Source of the DNA: Shinisaurus crocodilurus
Lineage: Eukaryota > Chordata > Lepidosauria > Squamata > Shinisauridae
Reading direction: 5' to 3'
DNA length: 64,000 nucleotides
NCBI GenBank assembly: GCA_021292165.1
Contig: CM037876.1
Span: 209,246,825 to 209,310,824 of the forward strand
Part shown: in pieces, positions 55,716 to 64,000 of the stretch
How positions within the stretch are numbered: position 1 is the stretch's first letter
Layout of the letters: each line of letters opens with the position of its first letter
Program-made: the position numbers and the translations under genes
Notes under the pieces: generated by a model
Databases searched by the model: none
Told to the model about the DNA's origin: nothing
What the model saw: the letters and a program-made list of their open reading frames with translations, nothing else

Positions 55716-56813
55716 CTCACAGAGCAGAAATGGAGCATTTACTGCAGGTGCACAAATTTCCCCTCCAGTTTATTTCCCAGCCATTAAATTTATATATATT
55801 TCTGCATTTTTTCAAAAACTGTCAGGAAACTGCAGTAATCTCAGCAGTAAGTGTTCGGAAAAGGTGTGTGTGTGGTTAATATCTCCCATTTCTGGAGTAG
55901 CTGCAAACTTGGGGAAGTGTTGAAAAGATGGAGGGCACTGAGAACTGTCAGTTAAACACTTAAAATCTAGAGGATTCCAGTGTTAAGGGGGGAAATATTG
56001 TTCCCACCCCCTTTTGGTGCACCTTCTGTTGCCACTCCCCCCCCCCCCCCTTTTACTAGTGCTTTTCTATTGACAGCTAGGCACTTGGTCTCTGGCAACT
56101 GTGTGCAAATTAACCTATATGCTGTCTTGCCTTGTCCTCCCTTTGACAGCTGAAACTGACAAAGAAATTGACCTGATAAGACTACACATATTGGATAGCC
56201 GTAACCTGCAAAAGACCAACAAAAAAAGTAATATATAAAAATGCACAATTTTTATGGGCTGATTTATTTTTTTTTAATGACCTCAATGCGCTTTTTTGAG
56301 GTTCTGGAAAAGAAAAATGGCGGCGAATGAAAAGGGGTAGCGATTGGAGTGGGAAAGGGGAGAACAAGATGGGTTCTGCTGTGAAGGACACTGGGATACC
56401 GGCAGAAGATGGGGCACAAGATGGGAGGACCAAGGGGGAAGGAGGGCGAGAACAAGCCATGTTGAGTCTGATTGTCTGTCGGGCGCACTGTGGGTTTTTC
56501 AGCCAACAACCAACCCACCATGACTTATTCACAGGCTGGCTTAGCATGGTGTGCGAACCCCTCCCATTGATGCAATCAAGATCTAGTATTATGTATGCCT
56601 GCATATCCCTGCCAGTTTTAACTGAAAGGCAAGTAGTGTTGTAATGTGTTGTTCCAAAAGGATACACTTCAAATGAGGCTACGATGTGACTTGCTCTGGC
56701 TTAAATGTGACTCTTGCATTTGCTGGCTCTTATCCATTCCCTTCTCAACAGATGAGGATCATATATGCAGTATTGTTTGAATCGGTGTGGATAGAACAGC
56801 TTATAACTGTATA
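55716..56813. other. No gene seen
   Basis: Contains a poly-C run at 56037-56050; open frames on both strands near 56180-56660 show no recognisable domain. Confidence 0.4.
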
Positions 56814-58417
56814 CCGTATTTTTCGCTCCATAACACGCACTTCCCCCCCCCCCAAATAGGGGGAAATGTCTGTGCGTGTTAAGGAGTGAATACTGTAAAA
56901 AAAAAGTTTTTTTTTTTAACGTACCTAGTACCTCCTGCGCACCTCCAACCGGTCCGGGGAAGAACAGAGGGCTCCTGGGCAGAGTGGGGCAAGCCCCCGC
57001 CTCTCAGCTGATTCGGCTGCGGCGGCCTCCCCGCCCGGCAGCAGGGACCTCCGGAGCCCACCGGCTGGCGGAACAGAGGAGGGCTCCTACGCGGGGGGGG
57101 TGCCGCCGCCACGCTGCCACTGCCGCGCTGGCAGCAAAGGGAGCAGAGCTGGCCCTGCACCCGCCCGCCCGCGTCCCTGCCGCCAGAGCCGCCCGGCCAT
57201 GCAGAGCGGGACAAGGCCACCCGTACCCACCACAAACCCCCACAAACCCCCGCCGGCGGCCGGGGGGACCCAACGCTGCTGCGCCGTCATCGCCGCGCCG
57301 TCATCGCCGCACCATCATCGCCGCGCCGCCGCCATTGCCGCGCCGCTGCTGCCCTCGCCATCATCGCGCCACGCCGCCATTGCTGCGCCGCTGCTGCCCT
57401 CGCCATCATCGTCGCCGTCATCGTGCGGTGCGGCGATAGCAGCAGCGGTGCAGCGATGACAGCGCGGCAATGGCGGCGTGGCGATGACGGTGATGGCGGC
57501 GTGGCGATGGCGGTGCAGCGATGACGGCAGCGGCGCGGCAATGGCGGCGGCGCAGCGATGACGGTGCAGCGAAGGCGCCGGCGGCACCCACCCCCCGCCC
57601 CGCAGAGCCTGTGGAGTTGAGTCCCCCTGCCTGCCAGCGAAAGTCCACGGTGGGCGCGGGTGGCCCCGTCCCACTCCGCCCAGCCGGGCGGCTCCGGCAG
57701 CAGGGACGCGGGTGGGTGGGTGCAGGGCGACGGCGGCGCGGTGATGGCGGCGGCAGCGCAGCGATAGCGGCGGCACCCCCCCCTGCCCGGCAGAGCCTGT
57801 AAAGTTGAGTCCCCCCGCCCGCCGGCGAAAGTTTGTGGTGGGTGTGGGTGGCCTTGTCACGCTCCGCATTGCCAGGCGGCTCCGGCAGCAGAGACGCGGG
57901 CAGGCGGGTGCAGGGCCAGCTCTGCTCCCTTTGCTGCCAGCGCTGCAGTGGCAGCGTGGCGGCGGCGGCAGCACCCCCCCCCCCCAATCGCCAGCTCAGT
58001 GTCTTACTTGGCTGGCCTTTAATAGTTTGGGAGAATGCTCAGTCTTATGCCAGCTCTAGATTGGGGGCGGGGGCGCTTAGGCAAGATGGTCCCAATTGCC
58101 CCCCCCCGAATGGGCCCATGTCGTCCTCACCACTGTTACCTCTGCCCCTTCACTTGCCCTCTCCCTCTGGACCCCATCCACACCATTTCCCAGAGGGAGG
58201 GCCAAAGGCAAGTGAAGGATGCTGCTCCATTTCCTCATCTTTTCATTGCTTGCCTGCTCAGACAGGAGAGGTGAACAGGCAGTGAGAGTCCAGAGTGGCA
58301 GCAGGTGGGCTCCGAGATCAGGGGCGATTTGCACATGATTTTTTTCCCCCTGTTTTCTTCTTCTAAAATCTAAGAGCGTGTTATGGCCAGGTGCGTGTTA
58401 TGGAGCGAAAAATACGG
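56814..58417. mobile_element. TA-flanked MITE with GC-rich palindromic interior, 1.6 kb
   Basis: Inverted termini CCGTATTTTTCGCTCCATAA and complement, with TA at 56812-56813 and 58418-58419. The interior has a ~150-bp inverted repeat: 57085-57240 against 57833-57980, sharing GGCAGCAAAGGGAGCAGAGC and its complement. A third partial copy lies at 57640-57730. In the centre is a CpG-dense array of GCCGTCATCGCCGC-like units. Open frames here are by-products of the repeats. Confidence 0.78.
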
Positions 58418-59019
58418 TACATTAAATGCTGCTTGGCAGGTGTTGTGAGATGGAATTACTGGAGACCTGGTTTGGGAGGTGGGGTATAGCTTGGAGTGCA
58501 CTGGCCTTCACCTTCTTCTACTCATGATCAAACCAGAGCAATGTGGGGAGATTTTAGGCTGGATTGGGTACCAGGAACGCTTTTCTTGAGCAGTGCAGAA
58601 TGCAACATCTGGAAGCTGAAGGGGGATGAATTAAGACCAGAAAAAAGATGCAATTTATAGCAGCAAAAGTTTAACGGCTGGCCACTAAAAGCAGCAAACT
58701 TCATTGTTGCTTTGAATCTTCTAGAGGTGCTTTAATCCAACATGAACAAATTGTGGGAGGTCTGTTTGGCTTATTATAATTCCCTATGTTTCTCCTATGC
58801 TAAAAAGTGTTGTTTCCAGTAAGTTGAACTCAAAAATATGAATGAAAAACTTGAGTCATTCTATTTGCTGTGCAAACTTGGTTGTAGCTTGCTCACCGTC
58901 CTTCTTCTTTGTAAATCATTGAGTAGCACCTTAACTCACTGTCCAGTCTGTGATCATTTAAATGGCATAAATATGACTGGTAAGTGTTTGCATCTGTGGT
59001 GTAACCCCACAATTCAGTT
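58418..59019. other. No gene seen
   Basis: Unassigned DNA up to the DIRS left end. Confidence 0.45.
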
Positions 59020-59206
59020 CTTCTTCGTGGTCTCTGTGCATCACACACATATGGGTTCTCGGCGCCTGCGCTGAGATCGTTCGGGAAACTTCTAAAGCTG
59101 AGGTGAATTGGGCGGGAGCCCCTCCCCCCGCGCGTGTTTACTATACCCGTATCTCTCCCCCGATCTCATCCACCTATCTCCTAATCTCTTCTTTATTATT
59201 CTAACT

Positions 59207-61318
59207 ATGCCTCTGAAGGCACCTTTTAGAAAATGCCAGCGGTGTGGGACGAAAATCCCACCCGCTGATAAGCACCTGCTGTGCTTGCTTTGCCTAGGGC
59301 AAGGCCATAAAATGGAGACCTGCCAGGACTGCCAGGCCTTTACAAAACAGGCCCGAAAACAGCGCCAAACTAAGCTGCGAGCTCTCCTATGGGAGCAGTC
59401 TCTATCAGCTAAAGGGCCTGATCCGGAAGAGAGACCTGGGGGATCCCAGTCAGCCAAGAAGCCGGCAAAAGATACTTCTGCGGCGAAGAAATTGGCGAAA
59501 AAGGCCCATAAAGATAAGGCGCAACGCCTGAAAAAGAAAATGGCGGACAAACCTGGCAAGGACGCTGAGCCTTCTACCTCACCTGCCATGAAGGTCTCAG
59601 AGCGTACAGCTCTACTAATGTCGGCGATGACTGGGGCTCGAGATCGAGCTACGGGACCGATTGCCCCCCAGTCTCCTCCGATCTCGACGACGTCTCCTCG
59701 AGATCGAGAATCGGGTTCGAAAACCCCAATAAAGCAACCGCCGACTATAACCACCTCCCTGTCGGAGGGAGAAATTGTGGCCTCGCCACCGATGGAACGA
59801 CCCCGTTCGGGCTCGAGGGGTCCTCCACCACGTCTCTCGCCTCCAGCTGCATATGCTAGGGAAGAGCGGAGGGCGCACGGTCCATCACGTTCCCCTCGGT
59901 ACCGAAGCCGCCATTCGCCCTCGAGAGACTCTGCCTCCCGATCCGTCTACTCCCACCGCCGTGATGACAGATCGTGGTCGGGCTCCTATTATTCGGGCTC
60001 GAGATCTAGGAGCTACAGATCACGATCCCGAGACTCACCTGACCGGAGAAGGCGCGATTATTACTACCGGCACCGACGCTCCCCACCTCGAGAGCGCAGG
60101 CATAGGTCTAGATCTCCTACGCCAAGGCAGAGTACGACCGTATTCCGGGCACCCGTCGAGACCGCAACCCAACCGATCGCCTCGACCTCGACTGCCCAGA
60201 CGATTCTCGCCCCTGTCGTCGCGACTCGTCCGTCGTCGGGATCGGCGTACGTATCGGACTCGGACTCAGTGGCCTCCTCCTCCCATTCCACCTCACCAGA
60301 TGCACGGGTGGAATCCAAGGAAGCGATCTCCCCTTCGGAAGACATGGGCAGCTTCTCAGAGCACGTCAGCCGGATGGTGACAGCTCTCGGAGTGGAGGCA
60401 AAAACCGCGAAAGGAAAAGCAAAGGACGACATCTACGCGGTCCTGAAGTCTACACAGTCCAACCACCTGCTCCTTCCTTTCCTGCCAACACTGCTGGAGA
60501 CGGTGCAGGAGACCTGGAAAACTCCAGCCTCTACGAAACCAACAGCTAAGAGGCTGGAGTCGATGTACAGAATCCAGGAGGAGGGAGCTAAATTCCTGTT
60601 TTCCCATCCGACCCCGAACTCGCTCATAGTTAAGTCAGCGCAGTCTCGTGGGGGAAGACAGCACACAACGCCGGCAGACAAAGAGGGTAAGACATTAGAT
60701 TCTTACGGCCGTAGGATCTATTCCTCGTCTTCCCTCGGGCTGAAGGTATCTAACTATGAGGCGCTGCTAGCTAGATACCAGATGATCATCACGGAGAAGC
60801 TGGGAGACCTCTGTGATTATCTGCCGGACGACAAAAGGGACCTGGCGGCACAGTACATCAAGGAAGCAACCAGTATCGGCGCTTTACAGATGAATACTGC
60901 CCGCCACCAGGTCGATAGCCACGCTAGGTCGATGATCGGATCCGTGGCTTTGAGGAGACACGCCTGGCTTCGCTCTACCAATCTGACTCCCGATGATAGA
61001 GCGAAGATACAAGACCTTCCTTTTGACGGAGAAGGGTTGTTCAACGCCACCACGGATGACTCCCTCGACTCCGCTCAAAAGGCTCTAGCGACGGCCAAGA
61101 GGATGGGTCTTGTCCGCCATCCCCCATCTCAACAATTCAGGCCGAGACGATGGTCCCGATTCCCATACCCCTCCTCACAGTATCAACCAGCTGGACAATA
61201 TCGGGGTGGGAATCGTCGGCCTCAAGCCCCACAACCTCAGGCACCGCAACACCTTTACCCTCAACAGCGCTCGAGGGGCTCGCGGAGGGGGGGCGACTTC
61301 ACTCGACGGCGCCTTTGA
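59207..61318 (+). CDS. DIRS Gag, intact frame (copy 2)
   Basis: The start is the ATG at 59207 (MPLKAPFRKC); an upstream in-frame ATG at 59108 lies in the terminal repeat and would add 33 unlikely residues. The frame is 703 residues, the same as copy 1 but without its stop. Order: zinc-knuckle-like cluster (CQRC, CLLCLGQGH, CQDC; residues 12-45), Lys-rich segment, Ser/Pro-rich linker, Arg/Ser tract at about 225-312 (SRSRSYRSRSRDSPDRRRR), helical capsid-like domain about 370-640, and a basic Gln/Pro/Arg-rich tail. It presumably forms the particle and binds element RNA. Function by analogy with other DIRS Gag proteins; the RS tract is directly visible. Confidence 0.85.
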   Translation: MPLKAPFRKCQRCGTKIPPADKHLLCLLCLGQGHKMETCQDCQAFTKQARKQRQTKLRALLWEQSLSAKGPDPEERPGGSQSAKKPAKDTSAAKKLAKKAHKDKAQRLKKKMADKPGKDAEPSTSPAMKVSERTALLMSAMTGARDRATGPIAPQSPPISTTSPRDRESGSKTPIKQPPTITTSLSEGEIVASPPMERPRSGSRGPPPRLSPPAAYAREERRAHGPSRSPRYRSRHSPSRDSASRSVYSHRRDDRSWSGSYYSGSRSRSYRSRSRDSPDRRRRDYYYRHRRSPPRERRHRSRSPTPRQSTTVFRAPVETATQPIASTSTAQTILAPVVATRPSSGSAYVSDSDSVASSSHSTSPDARVESKEAISPSEDMGSFSEHVSRMVTALGVEAKTAKGKAKDDIYAVLKSTQSNHLLLPFLPTLLETVQETWKTPASTKPTAKRLESMYRIQEEGAKFLFSHPTPNSLIVKSAQSRGGRQHTTPADKEGKTLDSYGRRIYSSSSLGLKVSNYEALLARYQMIITEKLGDLCDYLPDDKRDLAAQYIKEATSIGALQMNTARHQVDSHARSMIGSVALRRHAWLRSTNLTPDDRAKIQDLPFDGEGLFNATTDDSLDSAQKALATAKRMGLVRHPPSQQFRPRRWSRFPYPSSQYQPAGQYRGGNRRPQAPQPQAPQHLYPQQRSRGSRRGGDFTRRRL

Positions 61319-63262
61319 CTCCGTCGCCGGCCCGACCGACTTGTCTCCTCCAGTCCAGCCTGTTCTCGACACCAGCAGACCGATTGCCTCGTCTCCACCA
61401 CCTCATGCACCTCTCTTCGGCTCCCGGCTCCACCAACACCTCCGGTCCTGGAGGACCATCACGACGGATCGATGGGTGTTGAGCATAATAGAGCATGGAT
61501 ACAGGATCGAGTTCAGAGTCCTTCCTCCTTTCCTCGGGATCAAGACCACCCGTCCAAATCGAGTGCTCCTAGAAGAGGTGTCAAACCTCCTGCAGAAAGG
61601 AGCAATACAACCGGTTCCCGCAGAGAGCTTGGAGGACGGCCTGTACTCCAGGTACTTCATCGTAAAGAAAAAAGGAGGAGGACTCAGACCGATCCTGGAC
61701 CTTCGCACGGTGAATCTCTTTATCCCACCAAAGAGATTTCGTATGGTCACACTCCAGTCGCTCCTCCCACTACTTCAGAGGAACGATTGGTTTGCGTCCA
61801 TCGACCTCAAGGACGCGTACTTCCACGTCGCCATCCACGAGGACACCCAAAAATACCTTCGGTTCCGAGTGGGAGACGACACCTTCCAGTTCGTAGTTCT
61901 TCCATTCGGACTTTCCACCGCGCCGAGGGTGTTCACGAAGTGTATGGCTGTGGTCTGTGCGAATCTTCGGGCGAGAGGCATCACCGTCTTCCCGTACCTA
62001 GACGACTGGCTATTAGTGGCTCAATCAAAACGGGAGCTCCAGCATGCACTGGAAGAGACCCTGTACCTCCTAGAAGACCTGGGACTCTGCCTGAACGTGG
62101 AGAAATCGGTCCTTCAACCAGTAAGGGAGATACAGTACATCGGCGCCAAACTAAACGCCTTCGAAGGTCGGGCTTATCTACCAAGCGACAGAGTGCGTCA
62201 AGTAAAGACACTCGCAAAAAGAATTTCGAAGCAGCCAATATGCTCCGCTCATACGATTCAACGCTTACTAGGACACATGGCCTCAACAATTGCGGTCGTA
62301 CGATATGCGAGACTTCGCATGCGACCTCTTCAGACATGGTTCATCAAGGAGTTCAAACCAGAGAAAGACAAACCATCCGTCCGACTATATCTTCCTCGGG
62401 CCGTAAGAGAGTCCTTGAGGTGGTGGCAACAGGAGTCGAATCTGAACCGTTCCAGTCTCCGACACCGAACCGCATATTAACAACGGATGCATCGTTGCTG
62501 GGATGGGGGGCCCACTCAGGCGATCACGTCGTGCAAGGCACATGGACGTCAACACAAGCCGCCAAACACATCAACTGGCTGGAGCTGATGGCCGTTTGGA
62601 AAGCACTACAAGCCCTAGAGCAATATCTCTCGAACTGCCACATCCAAGTCGTGACCGACAACACTACGGTGGTCGCGTACATAAACAAACAGGGCGGCAC
62701 GAGATCGATGCGCCTTACAAGACTGACCATGCAGCTCTACGAATGGGCTCTACTTCGAGGGATGTCCTTTGTAGCAATCCACATCGCAGGAAAGTCCAAT
62801 GTACTTGCAGACACTTTGAGTCGCGTGTCGATGCAATCGCACGAATGGACGCTGGACAGGAAGGTGACCAACTCACTGTTCCAACGCTGGGGTCATCCGA
62901 GGATAGACCTGTTCGCCACCAGCGAAAACACAAGATGCCCCATGTTCTGCAGCAGGGCAGCCTCGGACCCGAATTCGATCACCGATGCTTTCCTGATGGC
63001 CTGGAGCGGCGACTTCTACTACCTATTCCCCCCAATCCCACTTCTTACACGTGTGATCGCCAAGATAGCTCGGGACGGAACCAATTGCATCCTAGTATGC
63101 CCGCGGTGGCCGCGTCAACCTTGGTTTGCGCACCTTCTCAACCTCTCACAGGGAGATTATCTCCCATTACCACTACAAGACAATCTGCTAACACAACACA
63201 AAGGCAAAGTGTTTCACCCCAACCTACGTTCTCTAAACCTAATGGCCTGGAGAATCAGATAG
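61110..63262 (+). pseudogene. DIRS RT-RNase H, frameshifted by a 10-nt deletion (copy 2)
   Basis: RT is open from 61110, with FASIDLKDAYFHVAIHED, VLPFGLSTAPRVFTK and the YLDD box. At about 62449 ten bases present in copy 1 (GCGGGCATAC) are absent, and the frame ends at 62480. The RNase H domain continues in another phase to 63262 with TTDASLLGWGAHSG, VVTDNTTVVAYINKQGG and HIAGKSNVLADTLSR, then the same degenerate methyltransferase-like tail (FPPIPLL). The lesion falls between RT and RNase H, so the product would have RT without RNase H. Overlap with gag is as in copy 1. Confidence 0.88.
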
Positions 63263-64000
63263 CAGCGGATACAGACCTATCGGACGCGGTTAAGGAGATC
63301 CTCTTAGCAGCAAGGAAGCCTTCCACAAGGCTCTCCTACGCCAGAAAATGGACTGCCTTTCTTAATTTCGTCTCACCTTTAGGCAAAGACCCAATGACTT
63401 GCTCGATCTCGACCGTTCTCGATTTCCTACACTCACTAATGACCCGTGGCCTGAAATTCTCATCAATCAAAGTCTATCTAGCAGCTCTGACAGCGCATAG
63501 AACTGCCTCAACGGGGACGTCCTCATTCGTACATCCATTGATCAAGCAATTTTTGAAGGGGCTTAAAAATCTTCGACCTCCAGTCCGCAACATAGTCCCA
63601 GGTTGGGATTTACCCTTGGTCCTGAATGCTCTGACAAAGCCACCGTTCGAGCCCATGGCTAAAGCAGACCTGCGGCTGGTATCGTTCAAAACACTATTCT
63701 TAATAGCGATTACTTCGGCAAGAAGAGTGAGCGAGCTGCACGCTCTCCGAGTGGACCCACCTTACACAGCCTTCCACAAAGATAAAGTCGTCCTAAGACA
63801 TGACATAACTTTCTTACCGAAGATGGTGTCAGAATTTCACCTAGGACAGGACATTATTCTACCAACGTTCTTTCCGTCCCCATCGTCAACGATCGAGAGG
63901 TCGATGCACAGCCTCGACGTCCGACGGGCCCTACTATTCTACAAAGCCCGTACGGAATCGATAAGGAAGACCAATCAGCTTTTTGTGTGCTACGGCCCCC
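63250..64000 (+). CDS. DIRS tyrosine recombinase, N-terminal part, runs off the window
   Basis: Begins around the RT stop, in a different phase. It shows ARKPSTRLSYARKWTAFLNF (N-terminal domain) and the first catalytic arginine region ITSARRVSELHALR. The frame is open to the last base, and the H-x-x-R and Tyr motifs lie beyond 64000. No ATG is found at the domain start. In family terms it would integrate the circular DNA form. Whether it shares copy 1's downstream frameshifts cannot be seen. Confidence 0.85.

Larger units (their letters stand above)
59020..64000 (+). mobile_element. DIRS-type retrotransposon, copy 2, truncated by the window end
   Basis: The left terminus CTTCTTCGTGGTCTCTGTGC matches copy 1. 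Order and sequence of gag, RT/RNase H and recombinase match copy 1 with scattered substitutions. The 5' leader is short: the left terminal repeat runs directly from GCGCGTG into TTTACTATACCCG at about 59138, so about 230 bp of copy 1 leader (besides its hAT) is missing. The 3' end lies beyond the window. Confidence 0.92.

Noticed and set aside
56876..57990. Several long open frames on both strands in the GC-rich block
   Set aside because: They are Ala/Arg/Pro-rich products of CpG-dense tandem repeats inside a MITE; no start context or domain.
59108..59206. Upstream ATG giving a 736-codon Gag in copy 2
   Set aside because: The extra 33 codons come from the terminal repeat brought close by a deletion. 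Copy 1 supports the start at 59207/8425.

Overview
The window is vertebrate genomic DNA, most likely from a squamate reptile (lizard or snake). Intron-bearing, CpG-rich first exons of host genes sit in a sea of transposons. The mix is CR1, L2-like, L1 and RTE-like LINEs, a tRNA-headed SINE ending in (AAATA)n, a tRNA-Ala-like SINE, many small hAT and TA-flanked MITEs, and two DIRS-type retrotransposons. The squamate call is inference from this repeat spectrum; no species marker was recognised. I saw no bacterial-style operons, CRISPR arrays or complete host genes.

Layout. 1-5 kb: a repeat copy, a small hAT MITE, and two opposite-facing RTE-like LINE copies (1029-2584 minus, 2644-4125 plus), each with its own target-site duplication. 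5-7 kb: SINEs, an 81-bp hAT MITE and a 105-108 bp minisatellite. 7.1-14.0 kb: a complete DIRS element (Gag, RT/RNase H, tyrosine recombinase, split inverted termini, internal complementary region) inserted inside that minisatellite and itself carrying a 915-bp hAT. 14.9-18.7 kb: a composite flanked by hAT-type termini that contains a recognisable first coding exon of EIF2B5 with its GC-rich 5' region, plus nested SINEs, an inverted repeat and a CR1 LINE. The sequence flanking this composite exists uninterrupted at 1-249. 19-28 kb: mostly unassigned DNA with palindromic MITE-like repeats and LINE tails.

28.2-34.0 kb: a near full-length but decayed L1 on the minus strand with a 13-bp target-site duplication. 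34.5-38.4 kb: a hAT split by an L2-like LINE, and TAA-flanked MITEs. 42.1-42.4 kb: a CpG-rich promoter and a short first exon of an unidentified host gene on the plus strand. 43-54 kb: inverted repeats, a second copy of the hAT seen inside the DIRS element, SINEs, CR1 fragments, a TA-flanked MITE and an LTR-like block. 56.8-58.4 kb: a TA-flanked MITE with a GC-rich palindromic interior. 59.0-64.0 kb: a second, very similar DIRS copy cut by the window end.

How the genes relate. The DIRS elements encode their own replication set: Gag with a zinc-knuckle-like N-terminus and an SR-rich tract, RT/RNase H, and tyrosine recombinase. Each copy carries different lesions. Copy 1 has a stop in gag and frameshifts in the recombinase. 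Copy 2 has a 10-nt deletion at the RT/RNase H boundary and has lost most of its 5' leader. The short non-autonomous elements carry no protein genes and would depend on transposases encoded elsewhere.
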